Source: Rostratula benghalensis (taxonomy: Eukaryota; Chordata; Aves; Charadriiformes; Rostratulidae). From it: DNA of 64,000 nucleotides. The position numbers were made by a program, and so were the translations under genes. This document shows positions 1 to 12,126 of this stretch, piece after piece (positions within the stretch are counted from its first letter, which is position 1; every line of letters starts with the position of its first letter). The stretch covers positions 84,137 through 148,136 of the forward strand of contig VXAI01000380.1 in the NCBI GenBank assembly GCA_013399305.1, written 5' to 3'. The notes beneath the pieces are model-generated. The model saw only the letters and a list, made by a program, of their open reading frames with translations, searched no databases and had not been told where the DNA came from.

Positions 1-2459
1 CTTTAAAGTCAACTTTAAATATACCGCAGACACAGTATTGTAAAAGGTGTTAGTAATAAGATAACCAATTAAAGAAAACGAGTACTTCTTGCTTAGTTTC
101 ACTATTCCTAGCTACTTTTAACTTAACTGAAAACTCAAGTTTATTGTATTGCTTTAATTAGCATAATGGAATTTTAATTAAAACTGTTAAGAATTGTATA
201 AAGAACTGAGGTAGTAAGAGAAAGACAATCTAAAAAAATGCCTGCCATGCCTATTTATCTACAACAGTGTTTCTCTTGCAGAATCATTAAAAAAACCCCA
301 GCTACTGTCAGTTTTACTGCCATTAAAATAATACTGTGATGTGATTGAGATTTTACTTCCATAGGATGCTTACCGTCCATCCTGGTCCTTATGTTACAGT
401 GTGCCACAATCTCATTTCTCCCAACAGCCATTTCTTTGGCCAGTAAATTGCATGCATAGGATTACCTAGGCTAAAATTACATTTCCTTACATCCACTTCC
501 AGCATTCACTGCTTCTCCCTTCCCCCCACCCCCCGGTGTACTACACTAATTCACAGTGAAGAAATACAGTGTGCTGTGCTAGTACAAGGATGATATCAAT
601 ATACTGCTGAATCAGACTGGGAGACTGACAATTCCTGAAATGCTTTTACTGCCAGGAACCCAACAGTGTGGATGCCTAGCTTGATTTGTTAATGGTATTG
701 AAAAGTAAGTGTCAGAAGAACCTGAAAGCACTTCACTATGATGAGCTTTGTCAGATGGTAATACTAGTTTTATTACCATTTACGCCACAGTAGATGTTTC
801 TCTCCTTGAAAGACACCCAGCTATTAGTTTCCAGTCACAGAAGCTGAAAGTACAATCCCCTGCTGCTTCCATACTTAAAAGCCTGTAGATTGAAAGCTGC
901 TCCAGTTCAAATGCAAGAGAGAAAAAGAAGGGAGAAATGAGCACGTGATTCCCAAAGATTTAGTAATAATTTCCAAGTATGGAGATAACAAGTAGGACGG
1001 TTATTCTTCCAGGCTTTCTGCAGCAAACCTAACTCACTTTAGCTCAATTTTTCCAACTATTAAAACTGAAATTTCATAGAAACTTCAGAGAAAGACATGA
1101 TTAAATAGCTTGTTTTATTGTAATTTTAATCCCTGAGTTTGTCAGCTACAAAAACCTTCAGTTTCTTGAAGTTATTTTTGAATTTTTTTTCATATTTTCT
1201 TTCTATTTATTGCTTTTAGGCCAACATAATTTGCAGGAAACCATGCTTTTAGTATTTTATTGCTCTTCTTAAAAATGTTAATAAACTGATCTAACACTTC
1301 CCCTGAAATGAGGATGTCAACCTTCCCTAAAATAATGTATGAGCAGTGGGTTATTGTCCATTGTAGTGTGACTTTGTATCTCAGCACAAACTCGTTTCGA
1401 ACTTTATACTGACGTCACCAGTAACACATTGGCCAAGTTGTTAAACTTGACTTCCTCTTTTCCCCCCCTTCCCCTCCCAGCAGAGCTGGAGAATTGAACT
1501 ATATCTGTTTTAAATGAGATCATTCTGTGGTCATACATTTGGGGATTTTTTTATTATTACTTTTGCTGACAAACCTTTTTTTGTTGTACTCTTCTTAAAA
1601 ACAAAACCACACCATGTTTCTGGGTGTGAAACCATGAAAATATTTCTTGATCACATGCATGCAACCACCTGCACCTATCTTAGCAGCTCTTCCCCAACTT
1701 CTAGTAGCAAACATCCAAGTAGTCAGAAGGATGGACTGCTCTCCTGTTTCCCCAGTAAATGCACACCTGGGCGTAAGAAGGTTAGGAAGAAGGGACTGTG
1801 CTTGGCTGAAGTGTTCACAGACAGGTTGTAGCATTATACTCACCTGGGTTGTTCCTGTCTTGAAGGACACCTACCGTACCTGGCTGCAGGTGCTGAAGAT
1901 GCTTTTGAGAAGAAAGTGCCTGGGCCAGTCAGTACCCATTCTCTGTGGGCAGGACTGTGCCTGCTCCTGCCTTTTGCTTAGTGTGAGAGATACTTACCCA
2001 TCGGGGATAGTATTCTTCTTTACCATACTGAAAGCAGGAGCAGAGAGGAGACAGCGGTGAAAGTAGACACTGCAGCAAAGGAGAGAGAACTGCGCAGTTA
2101 ACACGGTGCTAATCTCTTTCTCCATCAGTGAGCCTTTTCACAGGGCTGACTCTCAAGTAAAATAAACCAAGCAATCATCTGGGTCTTGAAGCCATGCTGA
2201 ACAAGTTCTGCAGCTTGCAAGCTAGCCTATTTTCTCCACTGCTACAGTACAGCAAGAGGGAAAGACAACTCACCTCTCCTCTCCGGGATATCAACAAAAA
2301 CAGAGAGGAGAGACAGCAGGTTTCTAACACTTAGCAGCAGCACTGCAGGGATGAAGATCCTGGCAGTCCCTGTTCCCTCTCCTGTGGCTCGGAGCTATCT
2401 GTTCTGCCTTGTGCTCCCACATCTACAACTCTTGTCTCAACGAGAAGAAATTCAAAACA
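1..2459. other. Non-coding AT-rich flank
   Basis: No gene or repeat family is recognised here. The open frames are short, overlap on both strands and show no coding signature. The only structured element seen is the CCAAT/CRE/TATA cluster at 1402-1432, listed separately. In human, ZNF518A lies downstream of CCNJ on the same strand. By that synteny (inference only) this stretch could be 5' non-coding or intronic sequence of a gene running off the left edge on the minus strand. Confidence 0.4.
1402..1432 (-). promoter_or_regulatory. CCAAT / CRE / TATA promoter-like cluster
   Basis: Read on the minus strand, a CCAAT box (1432-1428) is followed 10 bases later by a full palindromic cAMP response element TGACGTCA (1417-1410) and, one base on, by TATAAAG (1408-1402). 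A start site would be expected around 1375. An open frame without an ATG follows, to 1190, and its translation matches nothing I know. The motifs are seen directly; promoter activity is inferred. Confidence 0.35.
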
Positions 2460-3650
2460 GCTGAAAGAGGCGAGACCGGCACCTCAAGCAAGGGAAGGAC
2501 CGTCACCTGCCCTACTCTAACCCAGACGGGTCTGATCCCGCCGGATCCAGGGCACCCCCAGCACCCACCGATCTCAACTGGATCAGGGCAGGGAGAAGTG
2601 TGAGGGGAGCTCCTCTCCTCCGCGGAGGGCCCATGCTCGCCGCTCCACAGAAGACGCTTAAGGCTGGCGTGATGCTCCCTCCTCATAGCCATGTGTCCCC
2701 GCCAAGGTACGGAGCCCCGGGCAGGGCCACCTCCGAGGCCGGCTCGGGGCGCTCTGTTAGCGGAAGGCGGCTGAGCTCGGGAGGAGAACAAGAGGAAAAC
2801 AAGACCAGGGCTGGGGGCGGGAGGTCGCGGCCCGACTGCGAGGGAGCCGACAGTCTGAGTGGGAGTCGGTAACAGAGAAAGACCCAGGCACCGGTGAGGC
2901 GAGGCGAGGCGAGGCGGGAGGGGAGGGGATGATCGGGACTGCGAGCGGCCCGTACCCTGACAGCATTTCCCTTGTAGACGATGGTTGTTGAGACAGACGT
3001 TCCCGAAAAAAGATTCGACTGCGCCTGCGCAACGGCCGGCCAGGGCACCGGGCGAAGGGGATTGCGCCTGCTCCCCTGCGGCCGGGCCGCGGAGCGCCGA
3101 GAGCGCGCGAGCGGCTCCGGAGCGTGCGGTAAAGTGCTGGCCAATAGGATGCGGGGGTCTCTGCGCGTGCGCAGCAGGGTGAGTGACGGGGCAAGGCTCG
3201 GGGCGCATGCGCACCCAGCGGAGCGAAGGGCTGGGCTAGCGCTTGCGCGTGGCGGCTGGTAGCGCGGGCAGGGTCTGGGAGTACCTGTGGTGGAGGGCGG
3301 GGCGGGGGAACGGTCTTGCGGCTCCTTCTGGGCTCACGGGCGGGCGGAAAGTGTTATGGCGTGTTTTTCTTGGTGGGGAGGGTTTGTGTCAGGTGCGGCC
3401 CAGGAGCTGGGGCTTGGACGAGCCTCCTGCGTCAGCCCTTGGCGGAAGCTCCCCGGAGCTGTGGAGGCGTGGAGGACTCTGAGGGAGAAGCGAACGGAGC
3501 GTGCGGGTCTGGAAGGACATGTCCTCATCTTACATTGAGGCAAATACTACGTCCCTGTCGCGCCGTTCCTCTAGGAAGAGACCCAAGTCCTGCACTCGAG
3601 GCCACTTTGGATACTTTGTCGCTGTGTTCGCTTTGCGTTGTGTTTTTGTT
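2460..3650. promoter_or_regulatory. CpG island with clustered NRF1-type sites
   Basis: The sequence changes sharply from AT-rich to GC- and CpG-rich. It carries three NRF1-type palindromes: TGCGCCTGCGCA at 3020-3031, TGCGCGTGCGCA at 3162-3173 and GCGCATGCGCA at 3203-3213. A plus-orientation CCAAT box lies at 3141-3145. A short GAGGC tandem repeat lies near 2895-2920. A good plus-strand donor (AGG then GTGAGT) is at about 3178-3184 and a possible minus-strand donor is near 2955. This is typical of a housekeeping, often bidirectional, promoter. The gene served is not identified. ZNF518A on the minus strand is possible by human synteny, and the plus-strand exon candidates downstream are an alternative. 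Long open frames inside the island are composition artefacts. Confidence 0.7.
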
Positions 3651-3751
3651 TTACTATAGATTGCTGTCCACCGCCCTGCCCGCCGCCTCTGATTTCCATC
3701 AGTATTCTTGTTGGCAAGGTGGACAGATGAGAGGCCACGGCCTGCTTTAGA

Positions 3752-3780
3752 ATGGAAGGCAGACGGAGAGAGAAGGAGAG
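3752..3780 (+). other. Candidate first coding exon (unidentified gene)
   Basis: An ATG at 3752 has a strong Kozak context (A at -3, G at +4). It opens a short basic frame (MEGRRREKE plus two bases) that ends at a possible donor, GAGAG followed by GTAACC at 3781. The phase left over (two bases) fits the first base of the candidate exons at 11553 and at 13649. The position just downstream of the CpG island is right for a first coding exon. Upstream ATGs exist and no homologue is recognised, so this may be chance or part of a non-coding RNA. Confidence 0.2.
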
Positions 3781-6700
3781 GTAACCGGTGAGCCAGTGTT
3801 CAGTTACTTTAGTGTGCAGTTTGCAGTATTAGTTTTAATCTTCATTTTCAGGCTGGCCTTTAAGTCATTTCTGAAACTCCTCCAGTGTTTGTCATTTAAA
3901 TAGCTTACAGTGTATTGATGTACAAATACTGCAAAATGGTAACAGCATTCCCATTTGCTTTTTTTATATGAGAAGTTATTGGTAAGTCTGCTTATTAATT
4001 TCAGAGCTGCAGTTTAGTCAGAAGTTATCATGCTGATGGGGGAGAAACAGAACAACTTTTGGTTTTGAACTTTTGTTTGTCAAGACAGTAAACTTTTAAC
4101 ATTTCTCATACTAGAGTGCTACAGATTTTAGCAGTTTTGTGGGCTATTTTTAATGTAATGCACTGAAGAAAAAATAACTATAGCTCCTAATTATATGTTA
4201 GCATCATACTGCTGCTTTCACTCCTTTATTGCACACTTTAAAGCAATATTTATGTAACTTTATGCTTGCTGAATTGAATGTACTCTGAAGCAGCACTTCT
4301 TTTTCTAGTCTACATGTTAAAATATTTCTTTTTTAATGTGTATACCTAAAACAAATAGATCCCGATCAAAAATGAAATGAAAAGTTATCAGATGAAATAA
4401 TGAAGGGAAATATTTTCACACTAAAGTAAGAACTAGAAAAAGACATCAAATTTGTGATTTCCATAAGCATCCTGTTTTGCTAGAAATCTTTAGTTTCTGC
4501 CTTTTTTCCACATCCGTGTAAGTACTGTTTCATGACTGGTTTCACTAAATCAGTGGAATGAGAGTGAAAGATCTCTAGTTGATGCGTTATAGCTGAGCAT
4601 TCAGGTTAGATGGTAGTAATATTTTTGATACATACAAGAACAGAAATTGCTTGATGGTCTTTAAAACAAAAAGCAACATCCCACCAGTCTACTGCAAAGT
4701 TCAATTTGAAGCTACGAGGTTGTGACAGTTCTGTGTAGAATGGTCAGTCTGACTGAAATCGTTTGATGTGTGCAGGAAAACAATTCTTCAGTACCTGCTG
4801 GTGTCTTCAGTGAGGTATGATTAGCTTAACCAAGCAGCTATTCATACAGTAAGTTTTCTCTGAGAGCAATCGTGTTCGTTCTTTGCTGTAGTGCTGTCTG
4901 ACCATGCCTGTGTGGTTTACTCTGAGAAAACAGGGACAGTTATTCCGTGGTATTTTAGCACTTGGCTTTCTGCACTACTATTTCATGGTAATATAGCAGT
5001 TGGTACACAAGCACAAGCACCCTGAAGTATTCAGTATAGAGTGCTGTGGGCCACAGCATGTCTTCTGTGCTTTTCTCTAAAAGTCGTATGTAGGAAACTG
5101 GATTGAGCTTCATCTATGAAGACATGTTGCAACTGCACTGCAAAAAGAGAAGGGTACTGGAGGGGTTTGAGTTCGCATCTGCTGAGAGTAAAGTAGCATT
5201 TTTAGAAAATTGAACTGGCATTGTATCTTTACGTTGTATCTTGTATTAGTTGGGTAGCTGTTGGGTTCTGTAAAACATTTGTTTCTTAGAGATGACTAAT
5301 GATTTGCATGCTTACCGCGACACAAATTTGGCAAATCTGGTCAATGGGAGTATAAGGTTTTCTTCTTAAGATTCTTGTTCTTGAGTATAAAACTTAAAGA
5401 GTCTAAGAATAGTAAAAATGCAGATTACATCTTGGGTTTTCTTCAGGTTTGTGAGCACTGTGAAAGCTACTTATATTTTAACCATCAAGTATAACATAGT
5501 CATCAATGTTTTTATAGCATTATTTTCAAGACTATATGTAAGGATAGTGCTATGCTATCCAGAAATAGGCAGAAAAAATCCTGTGTCTTCAAGGAAGAAA
5601 ACAAAACCCTTAAATCCTAAAATATTTTAATCTGAGGGAAAGCTGAAAGCCATAGCTTTAACTCACAATTGTTTAGAAGAATCTTGTGGAATTATAAGGT
5701 GCTGTTGTTAAGAGAGTGTCACAAATTCTTGAAATTCTCAAAACACTTAAGAATAAAGTATTCATACTAAAACCTAATCGTTTAAGCTATAACTTATATG
5801 AGTTTTATCATCCTCTTTCTTTTGATAGAAAACATACGCTCATCAGTAAGGTCCTTCAAAGTGAGGTGTGATGTAGTGAATACAATCACTTTATTGCCTA
5901 ATAGTTTACAAAGGCAGTGTCAGGGGAAAAACGTTTTGAAACTATGTTAAGATGTAAATAAAGTAATTTTTGTAGCCCTAGAGTAAGTAGGCTGATATGT
6001 TTGGTCTGCTATGTAATTTTTAAAAGAAAATCTCTGTTTTCTGGTTTCTGTCTCTTCTGAATATTTTGTGTGGGATACTTGATGTGGCAAGATCTTGCAG
6101 TTACAGTGCAGCAGGCAAAACAGATAATCATTCAGACAGGTAGTGCAAACAAGGAAAAACTGAAGTAGACTGTAAAGGCAGTGATTGGTTTCAGGGACTT
6201 CTGAGCTGTCACCTTGTGCGTTACAGCAATTTATTATCAACTTTATTGTGGTCTTGTACTAGTGACATTACTCTATAAATAGTGTGTAATTTACCTCTAC
6301 AACATCATTTTTAATTAACCAGAAAGAAGGAGTCGTGGGGAAAAAAAATTCTTGAAGGAGAGTTAAAAAAAGTGCTTTGTTAATATTACCTTTTAATGTA
6401 GTAAGTATAGCCAAATGTCCCTGTGTTTGAGGCAAAAATACTTCATCATTGCTATTTCTCAGGTAATTAGAAAGCTGTGACTCCTGTATGTAGTTTTTGG
6501 AATACCTTACCATGCATCAGTTGCCAGGAGTTGCATAAGTAGTGCAAATAACTAGTGTTGCTTTTCTCTAGTAGTTACAGTTTTAACGCATTTAGAGAAA
6601 AAATAGTGATGTGTTAGTAGTCTTGGAATTTAAAATTGGCTTTAAGTCTGGTTTACTAAAACAATAAAACTGATATTGTCTCAAGAAAGAGGAGAACTAT

Positions 6701-8225
6701 CCTCTAAGGAACTGAAGTTTTAAAAAATATATTTTGTAAGTAAATACTTGTTGGGCCTTTTAAAGTAAGTTTTTCTTCAAAGTGAAGGTCATTGGATTCT
6801 TGTTTTAAACAGGCTTTGTTTAATTGTTAATACTAAATTTTCTGTTTCTTTTGAATTTGAGTTGTATTTGAATTATAGTAATACATTATTTTTTTTGTTT
6901 GGAAATTTGTAAAATGTTGTTATTTGGACAACAAGAAGAATATTTTTAGTCTGTACTTGAACAGCTTTGATTACTGTCTGGGCCTGGAGAAATGGTTGCT
7001 AAATTCTGTTGTGTTGAATTATTTTTAGGTATGTTTCACAGATGCCTGCAAAGGGGCAGGAGGGAAAAGGCGCAGGCTGTTATTTTTCAGCATGATCCCT
7101 TTATATCTCCGCTTGCTGAACTTAATTGATTTATATCTAATGTTAGAATACAAGCAACCATCCTGCTTTATTTGCATATCTCTTCCTTGTCTTAGTTTGT
7201 ATCCATATTTAATCACTAATGTATTTTACATATCGTTTGTATTCCGTTCCTGGCTCTTATTTCTCTTTGTTTACAAGAGTGGTCATTGTGGGTCTGGTAA
7301 GTTGTTTCAGCACGCTTAAGAAGATTGACATATGAATTCAGTACCACATAATTTATTACAGTTCTCAAATCCCTCTATGAGAAACATTTCTAGCCTTCTC
7401 ATAATTGTTTTGCAGCTTCTTACTATGTTGTTTCTTGTTTTCCTCTGTTGCGTTTTAAAATACGGACACCTAAGTTGCGTTAGCATTGCCTACATCAGTA
7501 CGATGTGGATGTGCAATTCCTCTGTACTCTTACATTGTTACTGTTTCTACAACCAAAGATTATACCTGCTTTTTTTGCTTTACGTTTACATGGAATTTTT
7601 TCTTCACTTTGGTTTTGTGTTTTTTAACTTGCAGGTAATTTTTTACAGTGACTGCTTTTTCAGGTTACCTTTTGTAGGTGTGACGTACATTTATTGCATA
7701 GAGCAGTTTTGTTATTAAAGTAGTTTATATGAGTGTATGTGGCTTGAAAAATAAGCATTGCTTTAGTTCTGTCAGAATTTAACATTCTTTGATCAGTTTT
7801 GTTCTGTCACTTGTACAGGGGTTTTCTGAGATTTTTGTATTTTCCTTATTTGGCTTGTGCAGTAAACCTTTTTATCTGTAGGTCACAAGGAGCTCTCTAT
7901 GTTCAAGTCAAGTTCTCATTATCACTCAACCCTATTTAGGTGCAGTTTTCTTGTAGCAGCACAAAATGCACTTTGAAATTTTGGCATGTTCCCAAAGCTT
8001 ATGCTTTTCTTTGCTGTCACTTGAGTGTAGTGTCAGATATGGTAGTAGCATGGACTAAATGGGGTATCTTGTTCACAGCTAGAGCTCATGCTAACTTCTT
8101 TTCTAACTAGATGTTTCAAAATTGACCATCTCCTTAGTTGAGGATATGCGAGTAATGCAGATGTAAAAAGCAGCTAATCATCTTGCTTATTTAAGCCACT
8201 TAATTTTTCTTGTTAATGTCCTTGA

Positions 8226-8295
8226 AATATCACTAGGTGGTGATATTTGGTTTCCTTAAATATTCCCATGTACACCTGCACTTGTACAGGTGTAC
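8226..8295. repeat. Pair of short perfect hairpins
   Basis: Two inverted repeats lie close together. AATATCAC (8226-8233) pairs with GTGATATT (8240-8247) around a 6-base loop. GTACACCTG (8270-8278) pairs with CAGGTGTAC (8287-8295) around an 8-base loop. Both are too short for a microRNA precursor and no function is assigned. Confidence 0.5.
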
Positions 8296-10613
8296 ACTTC
8301 CTGTGTACACTACTATTGAGTTGTCATCAGTGGATGACATCCAGAAAGGTTGTTGGTATTAGGAGCTTGTTCTGAAAACTTAAACCATGATTTGCAGTGA
8401 AACGGCTACTGTAATGTTGGTCATCCTAATTAATTTTGACATCTACTTGGTACTGTATCATTTAACATGGATCATGTACATTAAATATTTTAAGTAAATA
8501 TATTTAGTTTGTTCTTCTTTGCACTGTTGTATCTTGTTTCCTCAAACGCTTTCTTCATTCTTGCCCTAGAGTAAGTGCTTTTAATACACAATTTTCGTCA
8601 TGCCTCATTTACGAAACTTGCAAATATGCTTTCTGTGTGCTGTTTTCTGATGCTTTTCATATTGGTTGATTCCTCTTGGCTTTCAGTACAAACTCATAGG
8701 TCATACTTGCTCATTTTTGCATAACTTCACTTTTTAAATCTTCTGTATGGTTATTAAACATCAGATGGGCTCTTACATTTTTATTTGAATCATTCTTTGA
8801 AGTTGTGGAGTCTTCATTCTTTTTAATCAAAGAAGAGTCTTTGAGAATGTAAATGAAAATTTAAAATTACAAAAGTCTTTTAATAGCAATCCTTGTATAA
8901 ATGTGTAGTAGCTCTTGTTCTTTTTTGTGAATAGAAGTAGTGTGGATTTGCATCAGTGTAGCTGGTGGGAGTGGAGTCCCTTTTGGAAAGGGAAAACTTG
9001 CATCCAGTGATTTAGCTGGAATTTTCCAAATATTTGCACATTTCTGAGGGATGTTTATGTACAGTTCGATTGTACTGTTAGATTGAAGGAATATCAAGTA
9101 ATCACAGTTAAGCCATACTGCAAATCAAATATCTTGAAAAAGTAACTTTGGTATTTGGAAAAAAAATTAAAACAACCCTCTGAACAATAGTCCTGTTCTC
9201 TTTTCAATGGTACAGCATGAAGCTATCTAATATTCCTGATTGATGGCTTGAATACGATAGGTTCCTCACAGCATTTAATTTTCATTGTATGAAGTGCTAG
9301 TCTTAATTGGAAAACACCCTACCCCACCCCTTCAGCATCTCCTGATGGCTTTGCAGTCATCTCTGAAGCACAGTTTTGAGCTGTAATCACAAGAGGGAGC
9401 AAATGGCATGGTTGGGGCTCTTCACTAAAAGTGCCTTCATTTGTCAAGAATCATAGATTAGCAACTAGACCATGACTAATTTACATTCCTGATATTTGCA
9501 TGAAAAACCAATCCATTTGGAAATTAACAATAAATGTTAAATCTCAAATATCAGAAGCTATGGGCATTTTAATTTATTAATATTTATATTCACTAACAAA
9601 ATGTGACAGCAGTTGCTCAAACAGTTAAGTGTAGAAAAAAATGACATTTACATTTTGTTGAAAGCTTTTCCTGATTTGTTTTTCATAGTTTACTGAAGAC
9701 ATTGAATATGTTGGTAGATGACAAATTGAAGAACTTGTAAATCAAAACTTAGAGGAAGGTAGCACAATAAAAAATGTGTACGTATTTCCTGCTATTGTGC
9801 ATCAAAACTTAACCAGTCAGCTAGAATTCTATTATTTTTTATTTTTATGTGCTTATACTGTATAGTCCCATTGAATTTGGTGGTGATTCCCATGGTTTCA
9901 GGTAGAGGTTTCTGACTTTAATTTCCTCATATTCACTCATCAGCAGTAATACTAGTTCCAGATGGTGGGTGAGGCCTTATTGCTGAGGAGGGATGCTCTC
10001 AAAGCTCAGTAAATACTTTCACTCCCTTGAATAAGAAACTCATGCTGCTGTCTTTCCCATCCCCGTTGCCTCAGCTTAGTACCTCCCGGAACAGTGTCAG
10101 TACAGTGGCTGGAAAGTAGAGGGTAGATACAAGGTCTATTACCATGTACAGAAGGAAGCTGCCATGAAGCGTGATGAATGTGGTGCTCATAGTCGTATGA
10201 TTTAGATAGTCCTATGAGGAGCAGGGAGTTGGTCCCTTCCAGCTTGAGATATTCTGTGAACAGAATTGGCCCATAATGGAGATAGTTACTCTTTGTGTCT
10301 TCATACAAGCAGGATTGTTATTTAATATTAGGCAGTATTTAGATAAACTGCAGATAACTTCAGTGTCAAAGCACAGAACAAAATACTGGTTTAAATTAAA
10401 AAATCAAGAGATATCTGTGTTTTCTCACTCAGTTCATCTAGCATCAGATCTGTGAATATAATATATTTGAGGATATGAAGCAAGTCTAAAGAAGCAGAAC
10501 ACAATATGAAATTACTTGAAAAATGTGATCTCAATATCTGGTGGTTCAATACTAATGTGTATAAAAGGTATTTAAGTCTGAATGTCAAAACTATGTTGGA
10601 GATAAATTCAAGT

Positions 10614-10638
10614 CTTATATTGGCCTTGCCAATATAAG
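10614..10638. repeat. 11-bp perfect hairpin
   Basis: CTTATATTGGC (10614-10624) and its exact reverse complement GCCAATATAAG (10628-10638) flank a 3-base loop. No open frame or promoter is evident beside it. Confidence 0.5.
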
Positions 10639-11552
10639 TTAACAGGTAATGCTAGTTAGACATTTGAAAGCTGTTAATTGTGAATTTATCATTCAAATCT
10701 GAAGTTCACACTGTAGAATGTGAACTGGAGAGGTCTTTTCAGTGACATCAATCCTGCTTTCTTTTAAGTGAATAAAGTGCATAAAAATTGTAAGTGTAGC
10801 CACTTCAAATGGTATCTCATTGTTTTGTTAACTAGCAGATTATAATAAAAGTAGGGCAAGGCACCTTTTTGGCTAGTGCTTGAAACCAACTGATCATCCC
10901 AGCAGTTGTCTATTTCTCCCCCAGACAGAGTGCTTTGTACATAGTGGTAAAATAACAGAGAGTGTTTTGCACGTGGTGGTTTTAAAGTTATTGAACAGAG
11001 GACCCCCTGTTTTGTAAAGGAAAGTTTAAGCTTTAAATAGTTCATAAATAAAAACTTGACTGTGGTAATTTTTTTAATGCTTTCTGTTTTGAATTTTGTG
11101 TGGATGTTCAGGAAGGAGTTGGTCCTTCCCTTTTTGTATAGTTATTTATCAGACAAAATCTGCCAGACTGGTCAGCAGGAAGAATAGAGGACATCTACTG
11201 CACTGAGTCCTGTGCTGTCATAGTTAGACTTCTGTCTTTGGTAGTTTAATACTGGTAAAGATGCATTTATACTACTATCTAGCCCCTTCCATGACTGCAT
11301 TCAAGCATACTTTTAGATATTTTGTGAGAAATCTACATGACGGATGCACTTGGTTGTCCTACAACCGACATGAAGTAATTTTTCAAGGTGAACAGTCTAG
11401 CAAAACCTGACCCAATGCATGAGAAGCATTAAAAATGTTAAAACTGCAACTAAAAAAATAGTTAGGTATAACTTGGAATGTGTAGTGTACTTTACATTAT
11501 TTTAAGTTTTGTAGAATCTTTTGTCAGTTACTTCATGGGGTTTTTATTCCAG

Positions 11553-11664
11553 GTTAAAACACCCAAGTGCTACAAAAAATAGGAGAAAACTTGGAAAGAA
11601 ACGGAGTAAGCAGAAAAACTCTAGATTACTGCAAGTGGCAAATAATCAAGCATACCATATCTAG
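11553..11664 (+). other. Candidate terminal exon encoding a Lys/Arg-rich tail
   Basis: A T-rich tract ending in TTTTTATTCCAG (AG at 11551-11552) is followed by a frame open for 36 codons to TAG at 11662. The translation is strongly basic (KNRRKLGKKRSKQK in its middle), like a nuclear localisation signal. Its phase accepts the two leftover bases of the candidate exon at 3752-3780. The sequence after the stop is AT-rich and 3'-UTR-like, with a perfect 20-bp palindrome (11696-11715), but no AATAAA is seen nearby. An internal donor (CGGA then GTAAGC, 11605/11606) would end the exon early. No homologue is recognised. Confidence 0.2.
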
Positions 11665-11695
11665 GATATATTGTCAGCTCCATAACTGATTCATC

Positions 11696-11715
11696 AACTG
11701 ATATATATATCAGTT
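11696..11715. repeat. 20-bp perfect palindrome
   Basis: AACTGATATA is followed at once by its exact reverse complement TATATCAGTT. It lies just after the stop codon of the candidate exon ending at 11664. No protein-binding role can be assigned. Confidence 0.6.
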
Positions 11716-12126
11716 TCAATTTTTCTTTTAAGACAGTATGTACATTTTTATATTTTTATTTATTTACATTTTTTATATATATACTTCAGGCTAATAACAC
11801 TGAGGCTCTAAAAGATTGCAGATTTTGTTTAAAATAAGCAATTTCATAAAGGATTATTTTTTAACTTTCTGTGACATTGTCCATGTATTTCACATTTCAT
11901 TTTACTAGCTTTTACTGTACATACAGCATAGTATAACTTTCTTCCCCGAGTATGGAGTGAGGTAAATTGTACAATATATATTTATTCCACCAATTATTTG
12001 CATGAGCATCTGTAGATCAGAAACAATGTATTTGCAAATGGACTTCTGTGAAGTGTTACCACTTGTTCAAATATTTTCTGTTTCAGGTGCCTGTATTTCT
12101 ATTACTTTGAGCCCAGAGGTATCACT

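Larger units (their letters stand above)
3781..11552. other. AT-rich non-coding stretch
   Basis: No gene, RNA gene or recognisable transposon is seen. The longest open frame (7332-7718, plus) is a Phe/Leu/Tyr/Cys-rich translation of T-rich DNA and is not credible as a protein. Small perfect hairpins occur at 8226-8247, 8270-8295 and 10614-10638. The stretch could be a first intron of a gene starting in the CpG island on its left, but nothing in it proves this. Confidence 0.4.

Noticed and set aside
1190..1387. Minus-strand open frame after the CCAAT/CRE/TATA cluster
   Set aside because: No ATG at the start (it opens with GTG), no recognisable similarity, and only 65 codons, so no gene is called.
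2423..3214. 263-codon open frame on the minus strand across the left CpG island
   Set aside because: Long stop-free frames are expected in GC-rich DNA; several frames are open at once here on both strands and the translation is Arg/Pro/Ser-rich without a domain.
7332..7718. 128-codon hydrophobic plus-strand frame resembling a membrane protein
   Set aside because: Phe/Leu/Tyr/Cys richness comes from T-rich DNA; no splice or promoter context and no charged loops of a real transporter.
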